A stretch of 64,000 nt of DNA. It comes from Alcanivorax nanhaiticus. GTDB taxonomy: Bacteria > Pseudomonadota > Gammaproteobacteria > Pseudomonadales > Alcanivoracaceae. Below, one piece after another: positions 44,649 to 53,233 of the stretch. The position numbers and the translations under genes were made by a program. The stretch covers positions 124,001 through 188,000 of the forward strand of contig NZ_ARXV01000004.1 of the NCBI RefSeq assembly GCF_000756665.1, read 5' to 3'. How positions within the stretch are numbered: position 1 is the first letter of the stretch; every line of letters starts with the position of its first letter. The notes beneath the pieces were generated by a model. That model was not told the DNA's origin and made no database searches. It saw nothing but the letters and a program-made list of their open reading frames with translations.

Positions 44649-44843
44649 CTTTGTGCTTCCTTGTTGGGTAAAACCGCAAATGGCATTACAGCTTATAAAG
44701 CCGGACTACAGAGTCTTATGACATGTCGCAGCAAAGATTGCTGAAAATTGAGAGCAGTAGAGAACATTCTGTTTTCCGCTTGAGACGGAAAATAAGCCGA
44801 TAAGCTCCGTGAGCGTGAAAGACTCGTCACAGCAAACCAGAAG

Positions 44844-45083
44844 CTAGGGAGCCTCTGAATCATCCATCCCATCGTTGATCATGATCTTGATATCTTTCAT
44901 GGCGTTGCGCACTTCCAGGCTTTCCGCATGGGTGAGCACACCCAACACAATCGCTCCTGCCACCAATAGAGCCAACCCCAGCAACGCCCACTTTTCTTTT
45001 TCAATCTTCCGGCCACCACCGGACGACGCATCGTTGGCATCGTCATGATGGGAGTGATGACTGTCCAGCTTGTTATGCGACAT
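44844..45083 (-). CDS. small single-pass membrane protein
   Basis: About 79 residues. A His/Asp-rich N-terminus (SHNKLDSHHSHHDDANDA) precedes one strong membrane helix (WALLGLALLVAGAIVLGVLT) and a short charged tail. The start at 45083 has GGAGG six bases upstream; the open frame to 45188 lacks one. The His-rich head could bind metal. No family recognised. Confidence 0.65.
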   Translation of the reverse strand: MSHNKLDSHHSHHDDANDASSGGGRKIEKEKWALLGLALLVAGAIVLGVLTHAESLEVRNAMKDIKIMINDGMDDSEAP

Positions 45084-45234
45084 ACCAACCTCCAGCAACA
45101 CTTCCCGTTCTACGCCGGTCAATGAGCAGCTGCAAGGCAGTGAACCGCCAAAATGATGACTGGCTGACTGCAATATTGCCTGGCTCACGCTTTGCTGGAG
45201 GCCTATGCCGGCGAAATACTGAAAGGCTTATCTC

Positions 45235-45723
45235 TCACGGCAACAGCAAGTCCCGGCCAATCGGGTGGTACACCGTTGCACTCTCAATCAGCGACCGAGC
45301 AGTTAACGGTTCAACCCCATACACTTCTGTCCGAACTGCCCAATTCTCCTGAATCGCCGACAGAAGCACATCAAAATCCCCATCCCCGGACAGCAACACC
45401 ACCGTATCCACCTGCGGCGCATGAGTCATCACATCCACCGCGATACCCACATCCCAATCGCCCTTGGCAGAGCCATCACTTCGCTGGATAAAAGGTTTGA
45501 GTTTGACGGTAAACCCCATGTGCCGAAGGGCATCCTGAAACCGGGTCTGCCCGTCATCGCCACGCTCCGTGGCGTAGGCCATAGCCACCACGATATCGCC
45601 TTGCGTCGAAAGCCTTTCCCACAAAGCCCGGTAGTTAAACTGACGACCAAACGCCTGGCGAGTGGTGTAGTAGATATTCTGAACGTCAGCAAAGACGGCG
45701 ATACGAGGCATGGCGCTTTCCAT
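45235..45723 (-). CDS. NYN-domain (PIN-like) ribonuclease, LabA/DUF88 type
   Basis: 162 residues. IAVFADVQNIYYTTRQ carries the first acidic residue and the conserved Asn; DWDVGIAVDVM and VVLLSGDGDFDVLLSAI hold the remaining Asp residues of the PIN-like metal site. NYN proteins are predicted or shown RNases. Two ATGs fit (45723 and 45711); GGAAAG upstream favours 45711. Single gene, no partner evident. Confidence 0.82.
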   Translation of the reverse strand: MESAMPRIAVFADVQNIYYTTRQAFGRQFNYRALWERLSTQGDIVVAMAYATERGDDGQTRFQDALRHMGFTVKLKPFIQRSDGSAKGDWDVGIAVDVMTHAPQVDTVVLLSGDGDFDVLLSAIQENWAVRTEVYGVEPLTARSLIESATVYHPIGRDLLLP

Positions 45724-46310
45724 TAACGGGAGGGTTTCCAGCCGTGAAGACTAGCACATCAGCGTCACCACACAGGCACGCTGCCCCACACACGCCGGAT
45801 CGTCATGCACGCGTAGACTCCTACGAAAACCAGCAACCGCTTCACGCCCTGATTTTTTCGGCAAGATCGCTCCATCCCATCAGCACGGCATCTTCCCGGT
45901 TAGAGTGAGTCGAGGAACGGAGCCCTGTGACGGCATAGAGAAAAAACCTGTCTGAGCGGAGCGAGTCTTTTTTGCGTCCGTCACAGGGCGAGTACCGGAG
46001 TGTGCCCGCGGAGCGGGTCGAACGGAGTCGGGGCAAGGGGGGCGTAAGCGGGGTTTGCAAAACATGTTTTGCCCGCTGGAGCGCCATTCCCATACCGGGG
46101 AATGGCCGGAATGCCAGAGGGGGGTCGCGTTACCACCCTTTGGGCCCGTCCGGCGAGGACAAGCACCTTTATCGGTGCGATGAAACTGCAGGCCCGCATT
46201 AGCCAGCCAGGCAAGCGCCACCATCACCACGGCATACGCCATCCCAACATAACGCCCCCATGCATGCCGCCTGGTGCATGAAGCGTGATGCACCCACAGA
46301 GCGGGCCCCA
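45724..46310. other. 587-bp gene-free region with nested inverted repeats
   Basis: CCCTGTGACGG (45923-45933) and CCGTCACAGGG (45978-45988) are exact inverses enclosing A6 and T6 runs. GCCATTCCC (46083) and GGGGAATGGC (46097) form a second hairpin, and GCACC/GGTGC near 46165 a third. GAGCGGAGCGAG and GCGGAGCGGG motifs recur. No frame has both a start signal and protein-like composition. Confidence 0.6.
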
Positions 46311-46345
46311 CAAAAAAGGCCGTAGCAGAAAACTGCTACGGCCTT
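46311..46345 (-). terminator. terminator of tRNA-Leu
   Basis: AAGGCCGTAGCAG, loop, CTGCTACGGCCTT, followed on the minus strand by a T6 run, 11 bases after the tRNA 3' end. Confidence 0.92.
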
Positions 46346-46355
46346 TCTCTTGAGA

Positions 46356-46440
<85 letters not shown>

Positions 46441-46495
46441 AATGGGCGGCTATTCTAGCAGGGTATCCGGCAATTGCCAGTGCCGTTTCGGCTGA

Positions 46496-47185
46496 TCAGC
46501 CGCCCTGCAAAATCCGGTACAGCGCCTGTAGATCCTTGTCGATCTTGGTGACCTTGGTTTGCAGGGCATCCACGCGACTGTCTCGTGTCGCTTGCACCGG
46601 GGCCGGAGCAGGTGCAGGCGCTGCTGTGGGTGCCGGACGGTTAGCCAGGGTGGTGACTCTGCTGGAGACGGATCGCAAACCGGACTCCAGTTCGGCCAGG
46701 CGTTTTTCCAGTTTGGCCGTTTCACCGTCATCCTGCCCTGCTTTGGCAACGGATACGCTGAGGGCTCGTACACGGGAGCTGAGTTCGCGCAGGTCATCAC
46801 GCAGATTCACCACTGCTGTGCTGTCGCTGGGACTGCCCGCCGAGGGTTCACGAATCGGGCGGACCGGCGTATCTGCCACTTCTGCCACCGTGGAGGCCAG
46901 TTTATAGTGCTGAGCCTTGAGTTCACTGAGTTCACGGCTCAGCTGCATATTGCCCATCCACTGCCAGACCGCCATCAGCAAGGCGCCGATAGCCACACCC
47001 AGTGCCAGCCAGACGGTGCCTGAACGGCTGCTTTCGGAAACACTGGCCGGCTGCTGCCGACGATGGGTTTTACGCAGGGGAACCGGTTCATTGGCTGCGG
47101 TCTCTTCGGACGGTGCTCGCACCGCCAGCACATCCTGATTCAGCCCCTGAAGACGTCGTTCTTTATTTTCTGGCAACTTGGCCAT
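46496..47185 (-). CDS. single-pass membrane coiled-coil protein
   Basis: About 229 residues from ATG 47185. Charged cytosolic N-terminus (KLPENKERRLQGLNQDVLAV), one membrane helix (GTVWLALGVAIGALLMAVW), and periplasmic coiled coils (NLRDDLRELSSRVRALSVSV; AKLEKRLAELESGLRSVSSR) with an Ala/Pro linker. Domain order matches the gene directly upstream (47267), so the pair may form a heteromeric envelope scaffold. No family was recognised. The extended frame to 47239 is unlikely. Confidence 0.72.
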   Translation of the reverse strand: MAKLPENKERRLQGLNQDVLAVRAPSEETAANEPVPLRKTHRRQQPASVSESSRSGTVWLALGVAIGALLMAVWQWMGNMQLSRELSELKAQHYKLASTVAEVADTPVRPIREPSAGSPSDSTAVVNLRDDLRELSSRVRALSVSVAKAGQDDGETAKLEKRLAELESGLRSVSSRVTTLANRPAPTAAPAPAPAPVQATRDSRVDALQTKVTKIDKDLQALYRILQGG

Positions 47186-47266
47186 GACAAATTGCTCTTT
47201 GTCATTATTGTTAATGGGGAGCGATAGGCTCGCTCCCACCCCCGATCGTATTGCTTTTGGTGTTAC

Positions 47267-48139
47267 TTAATTTTCCAGCTTGTCCAGACGGCTGTTCACT
47301 TGCAGGCGATAGGCATCAAAGGCCGCCACAGCGGCTTCCGCATCATCTACACGCTCTTCCAGTGACGACAACGAAGCCTGAGCCTTGCTCACCTTGTTCA
47401 GGGCAGCGTCCAGATTCTTCTGCTGGCGCTCAACCTGATTGAGGTTTTCCACCAACACATCCAGCTGGGTCTGCATCTGGCTGATCTGGGTCTGCCATTG
47501 CTGACTGCTCTTGTTCACCGCATTAACGGCGCTTTCCACCTGAGTTTTCAGAGACGCCGCTTCTTTATTGATAGCAGTAATCTTACCATCGACCCCGGTC
47601 TGGGCTTTTTTGACCTCTGTCACAGTTGCGCTCAGCGCTTTGAGATTTTTGCTTTGTGCGTCGATATCCGCACGGTTGCGCTTGTTACTGAGATCCCACA
47701 GTTTGCGAATCTCGTCGCCATTCTGTTTCAGCGTCTTGCCATGGCCCGCCACGATATCCTGCAACTTCCCGGATGACTGGTTGAGGGTTTCGTCCGTGGC
47801 AGACAGCTGCGACTGCAGGTTACCGAGTTGCTGGGTCGACTCCGTTAACCGGTTATCCAGCTGGGCCTGCAAGCCTCCCACCTGTTTGTGAAACCACACG
47901 CCCATTACCGCAATCAGCACGACCAGTACCAGACAGGCCGCCATCCAGCCACCACTTCCGCCGCCCCCTGAGGGTTTGGGGTTGGCTGGTCGGGCCGGGC
48001 TCCCCGGCGGTTTACCGGCGGGCTTTCCCGCAGCCGGTCTTTTCGGTGCTGCCTGTGCTGCTTGGGGAGCCGGTTTGCGGTGATCATCCACCGACACGTC
48101 ATCCAGATCCCCCAGATTGACTTCACGATCTCTCGTCAT
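47267..48139 (-). CDS. single-pass membrane coiled-coil protein with Ala/Pro-rich head
   Basis: 290 residues. A cytosolic Lys/Pro/Ala-rich low-complexity head (about 20-62), glycine run, membrane helix (WMAACLVLVVLIAVMGVWF) and about 200 residues of coiled coil (LQAQLDNRLTESTQQLGNLQ and onward). The ATG follows AAGGCTGAAGTA. It shares topology with the downstream gene but no clear sequence identity. Function unknown. Confidence 0.72.
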   Translation of the reverse strand: MTRDREVNLGDLDDVSVDDHRKPAPQAAQAAPKRPAAGKPAGKPPGSPARPANPKPSGGGGSGGWMAACLVLVVLIAVMGVWFHKQVGGLQAQLDNRLTESTQQLGNLQSQLSATDETLNQSSGKLQDIVAGHGKTLKQNGDEIRKLWDLSNKRNRADIDAQSKNLKALSATVTEVKKAQTGVDGKITAINKEAASLKTQVESAVNAVNKSSQQWQTQISQMQTQLDVLVENLNQVERQQKNLDAALNKVSKAQASLSSLEERVDDAEAAVAAFDAYRLQVNSRLDKLEN

Positions 48140-48205
48140 TACTTCAGCCTTACCTGTATGCGAACGCCAATACTACCGAAATCACGGCATCAAGACCGTG
48201 ATGCC

Positions 48206-48751
48206 CTACTCCTGCTCACCGTGTTCCACGAATAGTGGCTGCTCAGTGGCATAGTAGATCGGCTCGCCAACCTCATGCTTGCCTTGATCGTTCTTGATCA
48301 GGGGAACAAAAATCACCCAGGGGCGCACATTGCGATGATCCACCTGAGCCCAGACACCGACCACTTTTTCGCCAGCATCATTGGTAATAGTGTGCAGTCG
48401 ATACATGGACAGCATGTCCACTTCAGGCTGCTCTTCACCTATCTTCTGCAGTTTCAAGAACAATGCCTGAGCCCATTGATCTTCTGGGAGCGCCTTGTCC
48501 CGGTCACCTGAGAAGCCAACCGCCTTCAGGTCACCATTGATACTGATCATTCCGAAAGGATAGAGCCCACCGGACTTGGCGATGGCCTGTAGCGCCTGGC
48601 TGATTCCAGCCTGGGCCAGGGTGTCCATATCCTGTTGATCCGTACTTTTTTCGGTTTGTTCATCTGCCATATTCTCGGCATTGGCAGCTTCAGCCAAAAT
48701 CGGCTGAAAAAAACAGGCCAACAGCACCAGAAACATTGCCGGGAACCGCAT
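48206..48751 (-). CDS. exported protein of unknown function
   Basis: 181 residues with a signal peptide (MFLVLLACFFQPILAEA). The mature part is globular (GGLYPFGMISINGDLKAVGF; VGVWAQVDHRNVRPWVIFVP). No motif recognised. AAGGTGATAT precedes the ATG. It is the first of three same-strand genes encoding envelope proteins. Confidence 0.65.
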   Translation of the reverse strand: MRFPAMFLVLLACFFQPILAEAANAENMADEQTEKSTDQQDMDTLAQAGISQALQAIAKSGGLYPFGMISINGDLKAVGFSGDRDKALPEDQWAQALFLKLQKIGEEQPEVDMLSMYRLHTITNDAGEKVVGVWAQVDHRNVRPWVIFVPLIKNDQGKHEVGEPIYYATEQPLFVEHGEQE

Positions 48752-48853
48752 ATATCACCTTTTTTGTTGTGGTCTGACTATTCTATTGACAGTCATTGGG
48801 GCATTTATATCCCGAACGGCACGCTATCAGACTTACCCGAATGCCGCCAGAAC

Positions 48854-48890
48854 ACCACAAAAAAGGCCGCAAAGCGGCCTTTTTTGTGGT
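48854..48890. terminator. bidirectional intrinsic terminator of sodB
   Basis: ACCACAAAAAAGGCCGC, AAA, and its exact inverse GCGGCCTTTTTTGTGGT. The A6 and T6 runs make it functional in both directions, about 35 bases after the sodB stop. Confidence 0.92.
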
Positions 48891-48923
48891 CTGAACGGCT
48901 CCCTTGAACAGGGAGACAGTTCA

Positions 48924-49511
48924 TTACGCTGCGAAGTTGGCTGCAGCGAAGTCCCAGTTGATCAGATTCCAGATGGATTCCAGATACTTGGGACGAGCGT
49001 TGCGATAATCCACGTAGTAGGCATGCTCCCACACGTCTACAGTGAACAGCGGGGTCTGGCCCTTGCCGTGAGCAATCGGGGTGTCAGCATCGTCAGTGTT
49101 GACGATTTCCAGGGAGCCATCGCTGTTCTTCACCAGCCAGGTCCAGCCGGAACCGAAGTTGCCGGTAGCCTTGGCGTTGAACTGGCTCTTGAACTCATCG
49201 AAGGAACCGAAGGCGCTGTCGATGGCAGCGGCCAGGTCACCGGAAGGCGCACCGGCACCGTTCGGGGTCAGGCTGTTCCAGTAGAAGGTGTGGTTCCACA
49301 CCTGGGCAGCTTGGTTGAACAGGCCGCCTTCTGCGCTGGCGATGATCTCTTCCAGAGACTTGCTTTCGTTTTCGGTGCCAGCAGTCAGTTCATTCAGCTT
49401 GGTCACATAGGCGTTGTGATGCTTGCCGTGGTGAAACTCCAGGGTTTCCGCAGAGATGTGCGGTTCCAGAGCGTTCTTTTCGTACGGAAGCGGCGGTAGT
49501 TCGAAAGCCAT
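48924..49511 (-). CDS. sodB: iron superoxide dismutase
   Basis: About 195 residues from ATG 49511, with AGGGGAAA eight bases upstream; the frame to 49571 is a read-through. Metal ligands: His in EFHHGKHHNAYV, His in QVWNHTFYW, and Asp/His in DVWEHAYYVDYRNARPKYLE. QAAQVWNHTFYW and FGSGWTWLV are the iron-type forms. Cytosolic superoxide removal. Monocistronic with a strong terminator. Confidence 0.97.
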   Translation of the reverse strand: MAFELPPLPYEKNALEPHISAETLEFHHGKHHNAYVTKLNELTAGTENESKSLEEIIASAEGGLFNQAAQVWNHTFYWNSLTPNGAGAPSGDLAAAIDSAFGSFDEFKSQFNAKATGNFGSGWTWLVKNSDGSLEIVNTDDADTPIAHGKGQTPLFTVDVWEHAYYVDYRNARPKYLESIWNLINWDFAAANFAA

Positions 49512-49808
49512 AGTCATTTCCCCTGACATTGTTTGCCCTGCTGCGTGGGCAGCAGGTGAGAATTTCTCCATCGAGAACGCATGGCAACGCTCGACGGCTC
49601 ACGATAATAACAAGCTACCGGCAGAAATCTCCACTGTGGGCAAGCTTTGAACACAATAGCTGTGCGCTATGGCCATGGTCGAGTGTGACCGGCAGGTCCC
49701 AGTGACATGGGGCACCGCGTACTTGTTTCAAGTACAATGCGCCCCAATTTTTCATGATTTACGTTTCATGATCGTCATGAAGCCAGTCAACCTCGGCAGG
49801 AGAACAAC

Positions 49809-50990
49809 ATGTCAGATGATGCCATCGTCATTGTAAACGGTGCCCGTACCGCCATGGGCGGTTTTCAGGGCGCGCTGTCCGGCGCCACCGCCACTGAGTT
49901 GGGCGCGGTTTCCATCCGTGAAGCAGTATCCCGTGCCGGCCTCAAGCCGGAAGACGTACAGGAAGTCATCATGGGCTGTGTGCTGCCCGCTGGCCTCAAG
50001 CAGGGCCCGGCCCGCCAGGCCATGCGCAAGGCTGGTCTGCCCGATAACGTGGGAGCCACCACCATCAACAAGCTGTGTGGCTCCGGCATGAAAGCCACCA
50101 TGTTTGCCTATGATTCCATCAAAGCCGGCACCAACGACATCGTGGTATCTGGTGGTATGGAGTCCATGACCAATGCGCCCTACGTGTTGGACAAGGCTCG
50201 CAGCGGCATGCGTATGGGCCACGGCCAAGTTTACGATCACATGTTCCTGGACGGGCTGGAAGATGCGGAAACCGGTCGCCTGATGGGCTCCTTCGCCCAA
50301 GAAGTAGCCGACAAGCGCAGCATCACCCGCGAAGACATGGACAACTATGCCATCGAATCATTGAAGCGCGCCCAGGCCGCTATCGAGAATGGCTGGTTCA
50401 AGGACGAGATCGTTCCGGTGACCCTGCAAACCCGCAAGGGTGAAGTCGTTGTCGATACTGACGAACAGCCCGGCAATGCCAACATCGACAAGATCCCGAC
50501 CCTGCGTCCGGCCTTCGCCAAAGACGGCACCGTGACCGCCGCCAACGCCAGCTCCATCTCCGATGGCGCCTCTGCGCTGGTACTGGCGCGCGAGTCTGTT
50601 GCCAACGAGCGCGGCCTGCAGCCGCTGGCTCGCATCCTGGCCCACGCCACCAACAGCATGCACCCGGGTGAGTTCACCCTGGCCCCTATCGGGGCCACTG
50701 AAGCGGTACTGAAGAAAGTGGGCTGGAGCGTGGACGACGTGGATCTGTTCGAGATCAACGAAGCCTTCGCCATGGTCGCCATGATGCCGATGATCGATCT
50801 GGGTATTCCCCACGAGAAAGTGAACATCCACGGTGGTGCCTGTGCCCTGGGTCACCCGGTGGGGTCTACTGGCTCCCGTATCATCCTCACCCTGATCCAC
50901 GCGCTGAAGCGCACCGGCGGCAAGCGCGGTGTGGCCAGTCTGTGTATCGGTGGTGGCGAAGCGACTGCGGTGGCTATCGAGCTGCTGTAA
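49809..50990 (+). CDS. acetyl-CoA acetyltransferase (thiolase II)
   Basis: 393 residues. Acyl-accepting Cys90 in NKLCGSGMKA, the active-site His in GGACALGHPVGSTGSR, and the base Cys in SLCIGGGEATA; DLFEINEAFA is the conserved thiolase loop. It condenses two acetyl-CoA or cleaves acetoacetyl-CoA; it could feed polyester synthesis or fatty-acid/amino-acid catabolism. No phaB or phaC is adjacent, so phaA or atoB cannot be chosen. The ATG follows AGGAGAAC. It ends at a strong terminator. Confidence 0.95.
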   Translation: MSDDAIVIVNGARTAMGGFQGALSGATATELGAVSIREAVSRAGLKPEDVQEVIMGCVLPAGLKQGPARQAMRKAGLPDNVGATTINKLCGSGMKATMFAYDSIKAGTNDIVVSGGMESMTNAPYVLDKARSGMRMGHGQVYDHMFLDGLEDAETGRLMGSFAQEVADKRSITREDMDNYAIESLKRAQAAIENGWFKDEIVPVTLQTRKGEVVVDTDEQPGNANIDKIPTLRPAFAKDGTVTAANASSISDGASALVLARESVANERGLQPLARILAHATNSMHPGEFTLAPIGATEAVLKKVGWSVDDVDLFEINEAFAMVAMMPMIDLGIPHEKVNIHGGACALGHPVGSTGSRIILTLIHALKRTGGKRGVASLCIGGGEATAVAIELL

Positions 50991-51012
50991 GACGCCGGAC
51001 GCTATGCCAGAC

Positions 51013-51040
51013 AAAAACGGGGCCTTCGGGCCCCGTTTTT
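51013..51040 (+). terminator. intrinsic terminator of the thiolase gene
   Basis: AAAAACGGGGCC, TTCG loop, GGCCCCGTTTTT. A stable UUCG tetraloop hairpin with a T run, 22 bases after the stop. Confidence 0.95.
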
Positions 51041-51342
51041 GTTGCCGCTTAGTGTGCATTACCTCGCTTTACTCCGGTTCGCACTTCGAGCGGCTTCGTA
51101 GAAAAGCCGAATTCGGAAAACTTTCTGACCTCTGTTAATTCAATCAGCGCAACTCGTAGCCAACCCTCCCCTAACCCACTGAATTCAAAAGCCTTACCTC
51201 CCCGACGACGATTTCATATTAAAACTCTGTTGCACTTTACCCGGCGATTTGGACTTCTGGCGTATACGCAAGAACGGTGTTCACCTGTACCCTGACCGGC
51301 TAGTCACCAATTTGGGTTGGGACCTCTATTCCCGGGAGCACC
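51041..51342. other. 302-bp gene-free leader ahead of fabY
   Basis: AT-richer than the genes; contains GAACGGTGTTC (near 51270), an imperfect 11-bp palindrome that might be a regulator site, and weak -10-like TATTAA. Nothing else supportable. Confidence 0.35.
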
Positions 51343-53154
51343 ATGACAGCATTACCCGTTATCACCGCTATGGGCGGTATCAATGCAGCCGGCCGCAGCG
51401 CACTGCATTTCGGTTTTCAGCGTCTGATTTTCGATGCGCTCCCGGAGATTCAGCGCCAGGCAACCCTGCGCGCGCTGGCCCAGCTCACCGGCCGTGCTGA
51501 AGACGCACAGCTGGACGGCACCCTGATTCGTGCTCTACCCGAAGAGCACCGCCTGCATGCCGCCATCAGTGGCACCAGCGACATTCCCGTTACCCTGGAA
51601 ATGCGCAACATGGACCTGCCCGACCCGCTACCCGCTGGCTGGCAGGTCACCCCTATCGACAAGCGCCGCAGCCGCGTCACCCTTCCCGCCGGACTGGGCC
51701 TGAATGTGCCACTGGATGCACCGCGCCGCGTCAGCGCCGCAGGTCAACTGCCGGAAGGCTTTGATCCCAGCGCCCTGTATGCTTCCCGCAATCACCCCCG
51801 TGCACTACAGATGGCGATCTTCGCAATCAGTGACACCTTGGGCGATCTGGGTATTGACTGGACGGCCGTCGCCAGCAAGGTGCGACCAGACCAAGTGGCA
51901 GTGTACGCCAGCAATGCCATGTCCCAGATGGATGATAACGGCCTCGGCGGCGTCATGCGCTTCCCACCGAATGGCCACCGTATTACCTCAAAGCAGGTCC
52001 CACTTGGCTTGGGTGAAATGACCGCAGACTTCCTCAACGCCTATGTATTGCACTCGGTGGGCACCACTGGCGGCATGCTGGGTGCCTGCGCCACCTTTCT
52101 CTATAACCTGGAAAAAGGCGTGCAAGCCATTCGCAGCGGCAAGGTGCGGGTAGCCATCGTTGGCACCAGTGAAGCACCGCTGGTGCCGGAAATTATGGAA
52201 GGCTATCGGGCCATGGGCGCTCTGGCAGAAGACCAGGATCTTGCCGCTCTGGACAATGCTGGCCAAGCGGACTTACGCCGAGCCTGCCGCCCGTTCTCCA
52301 GCAACTGCGGCTTTACCATGGCTGAATCCGCGCAATTCACTATCCTCATGGATGATGCACTGGCGCTGGAATTGGGGGCCGATATTCTGGGAGCCGTGCC
52401 GGATGTTTTCATCCACGCCGATGGCGGCAAGAAATCCATCTCTGCACCGGGCGTGGGCAACTATCTGACCATGGGTAAAGCCGCCGCCCTCACTCGACAG
52501 TTGATTGGTGCCCAAGGGCTGCAACGACACAGCTTTGTTCATGCCCACGGCACCGGCACACCACAGAACCGGGTCACGGAATCCGTCATCCTTGATCGCA
52601 CAGCTGAAGCCTTTGGTATCCAGACGTGGCCTGTGGTGGGCATCAAATCCTACGTGGGGCATTCTCTGGGCAGCGCCGGGGGCGATCAGCTTGCCGCCAC
52701 CCTGGGCAGCTTCAGCAAGGGGATTCTGCCCGGCATCCGTACTATTGATCACATTGCTGAGGATGTGCACCGCCACCACCTGGATATCTGCTTGCAGCAT
52801 CAACAGCATGATGACCTGCAAGCGAGCCTGATTAACTCCAAGGGCTTTGGCGGCAACAATGCCACCGCCGTAGCCCTGTCCGCCAGCATCACCGAGAGCA
52901 TGTTGCGCCAGCGCCATGGCGCGAAGGCCATGACCGCCTGGCAGCAGGCTCGGGAGACCACTCTGGCCAACAAGGCGCATTTCCAGGAGCATTGCCTGAA
53001 CGAAACACCGAAACCTGTGTATCGATTCAACGAGGGAGTAATGGGCGACGAGCATGTCACCCTTACCAGTCGTTCAGTGCGCCTTAACGGCGGCACCGAG
53101 ATGCCTTTCGATGATGACCCGACCCTGCGCGAGTTTCAGCTGGACCGGGATTAA
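51343..53154 (+). CDS. fabY: initiating beta-ketoacyl-ACP synthase FabY
   Basis: 603 residues, matching the length and sequence pattern of Pseudomonas aeruginosa FabY, which condenses acetyl-CoA with malonyl-ACP to start fatty-acid synthesis in species with little use of FabH. The N-terminus MTALPVITAMGGINAAGRSA is the family mark. Catalytic Cys249 lies in GACATFLYNLEKG, the two His in FVHAHGTGTPQNRVTES and KSYVGHSLGSAGGDQ. The C-terminal tail (HVTLTSRSVRLNG) is also as in FabY. GGGAG precedes the ATG. Monocistronic. Confidence 0.93.
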   Translation: MTALPVITAMGGINAAGRSALHFGFQRLIFDALPEIQRQATLRALAQLTGRAEDAQLDGTLIRALPEEHRLHAAISGTSDIPVTLEMRNMDLPDPLPAGWQVTPIDKRRSRVTLPAGLGLNVPLDAPRRVSAAGQLPEGFDPSALYASRNHPRALQMAIFAISDTLGDLGIDWTAVASKVRPDQVAVYASNAMSQMDDNGLGGVMRFPPNGHRITSKQVPLGLGEMTADFLNAYVLHSVGTTGGMLGACATFLYNLEKGVQAIRSGKVRVAIVGTSEAPLVPEIMEGYRAMGALAEDQDLAALDNAGQADLRRACRPFSSNCGFTMAESAQFTILMDDALALELGADILGAVPDVFIHADGGKKSISAPGVGNYLTMGKAAALTRQLIGAQGLQRHSFVHAHGTGTPQNRVTESVILDRTAEAFGIQTWPVVGIKSYVGHSLGSAGGDQLAATLGSFSKGILPGIRTIDHIAEDVHRHHLDICLQHQQHDDLQASLINSKGFGGNNATAVALSASITESMLRQRHGAKAMTAWQQARETTLANKAHFQEHCLNETPKPVYRFNEGVMGDEHVTLTSRSVRLNGGTEMPFDDDPTLREFQLDRD

Positions 53155-53233
53155 TCAGCGCCACGAAACCAGCAAGGCTGATCTGCACTCGGATCAGCCT
53201 GCTGATTTTCTGCGTCACCAGACCACACCGTCC

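Noticed and set aside
45842-46311. Overlapping open frames on the minus strand as genes
   Set aside because: Proline/arginine-rich composition, no ribosome binding site, and the region is made of hairpins.
51260-51290. GAACGGTGTTC as a fatty-acid regulator operator for fabY
   Set aside because: The palindrome is short and imperfect and no known consensus is matched closely enough.
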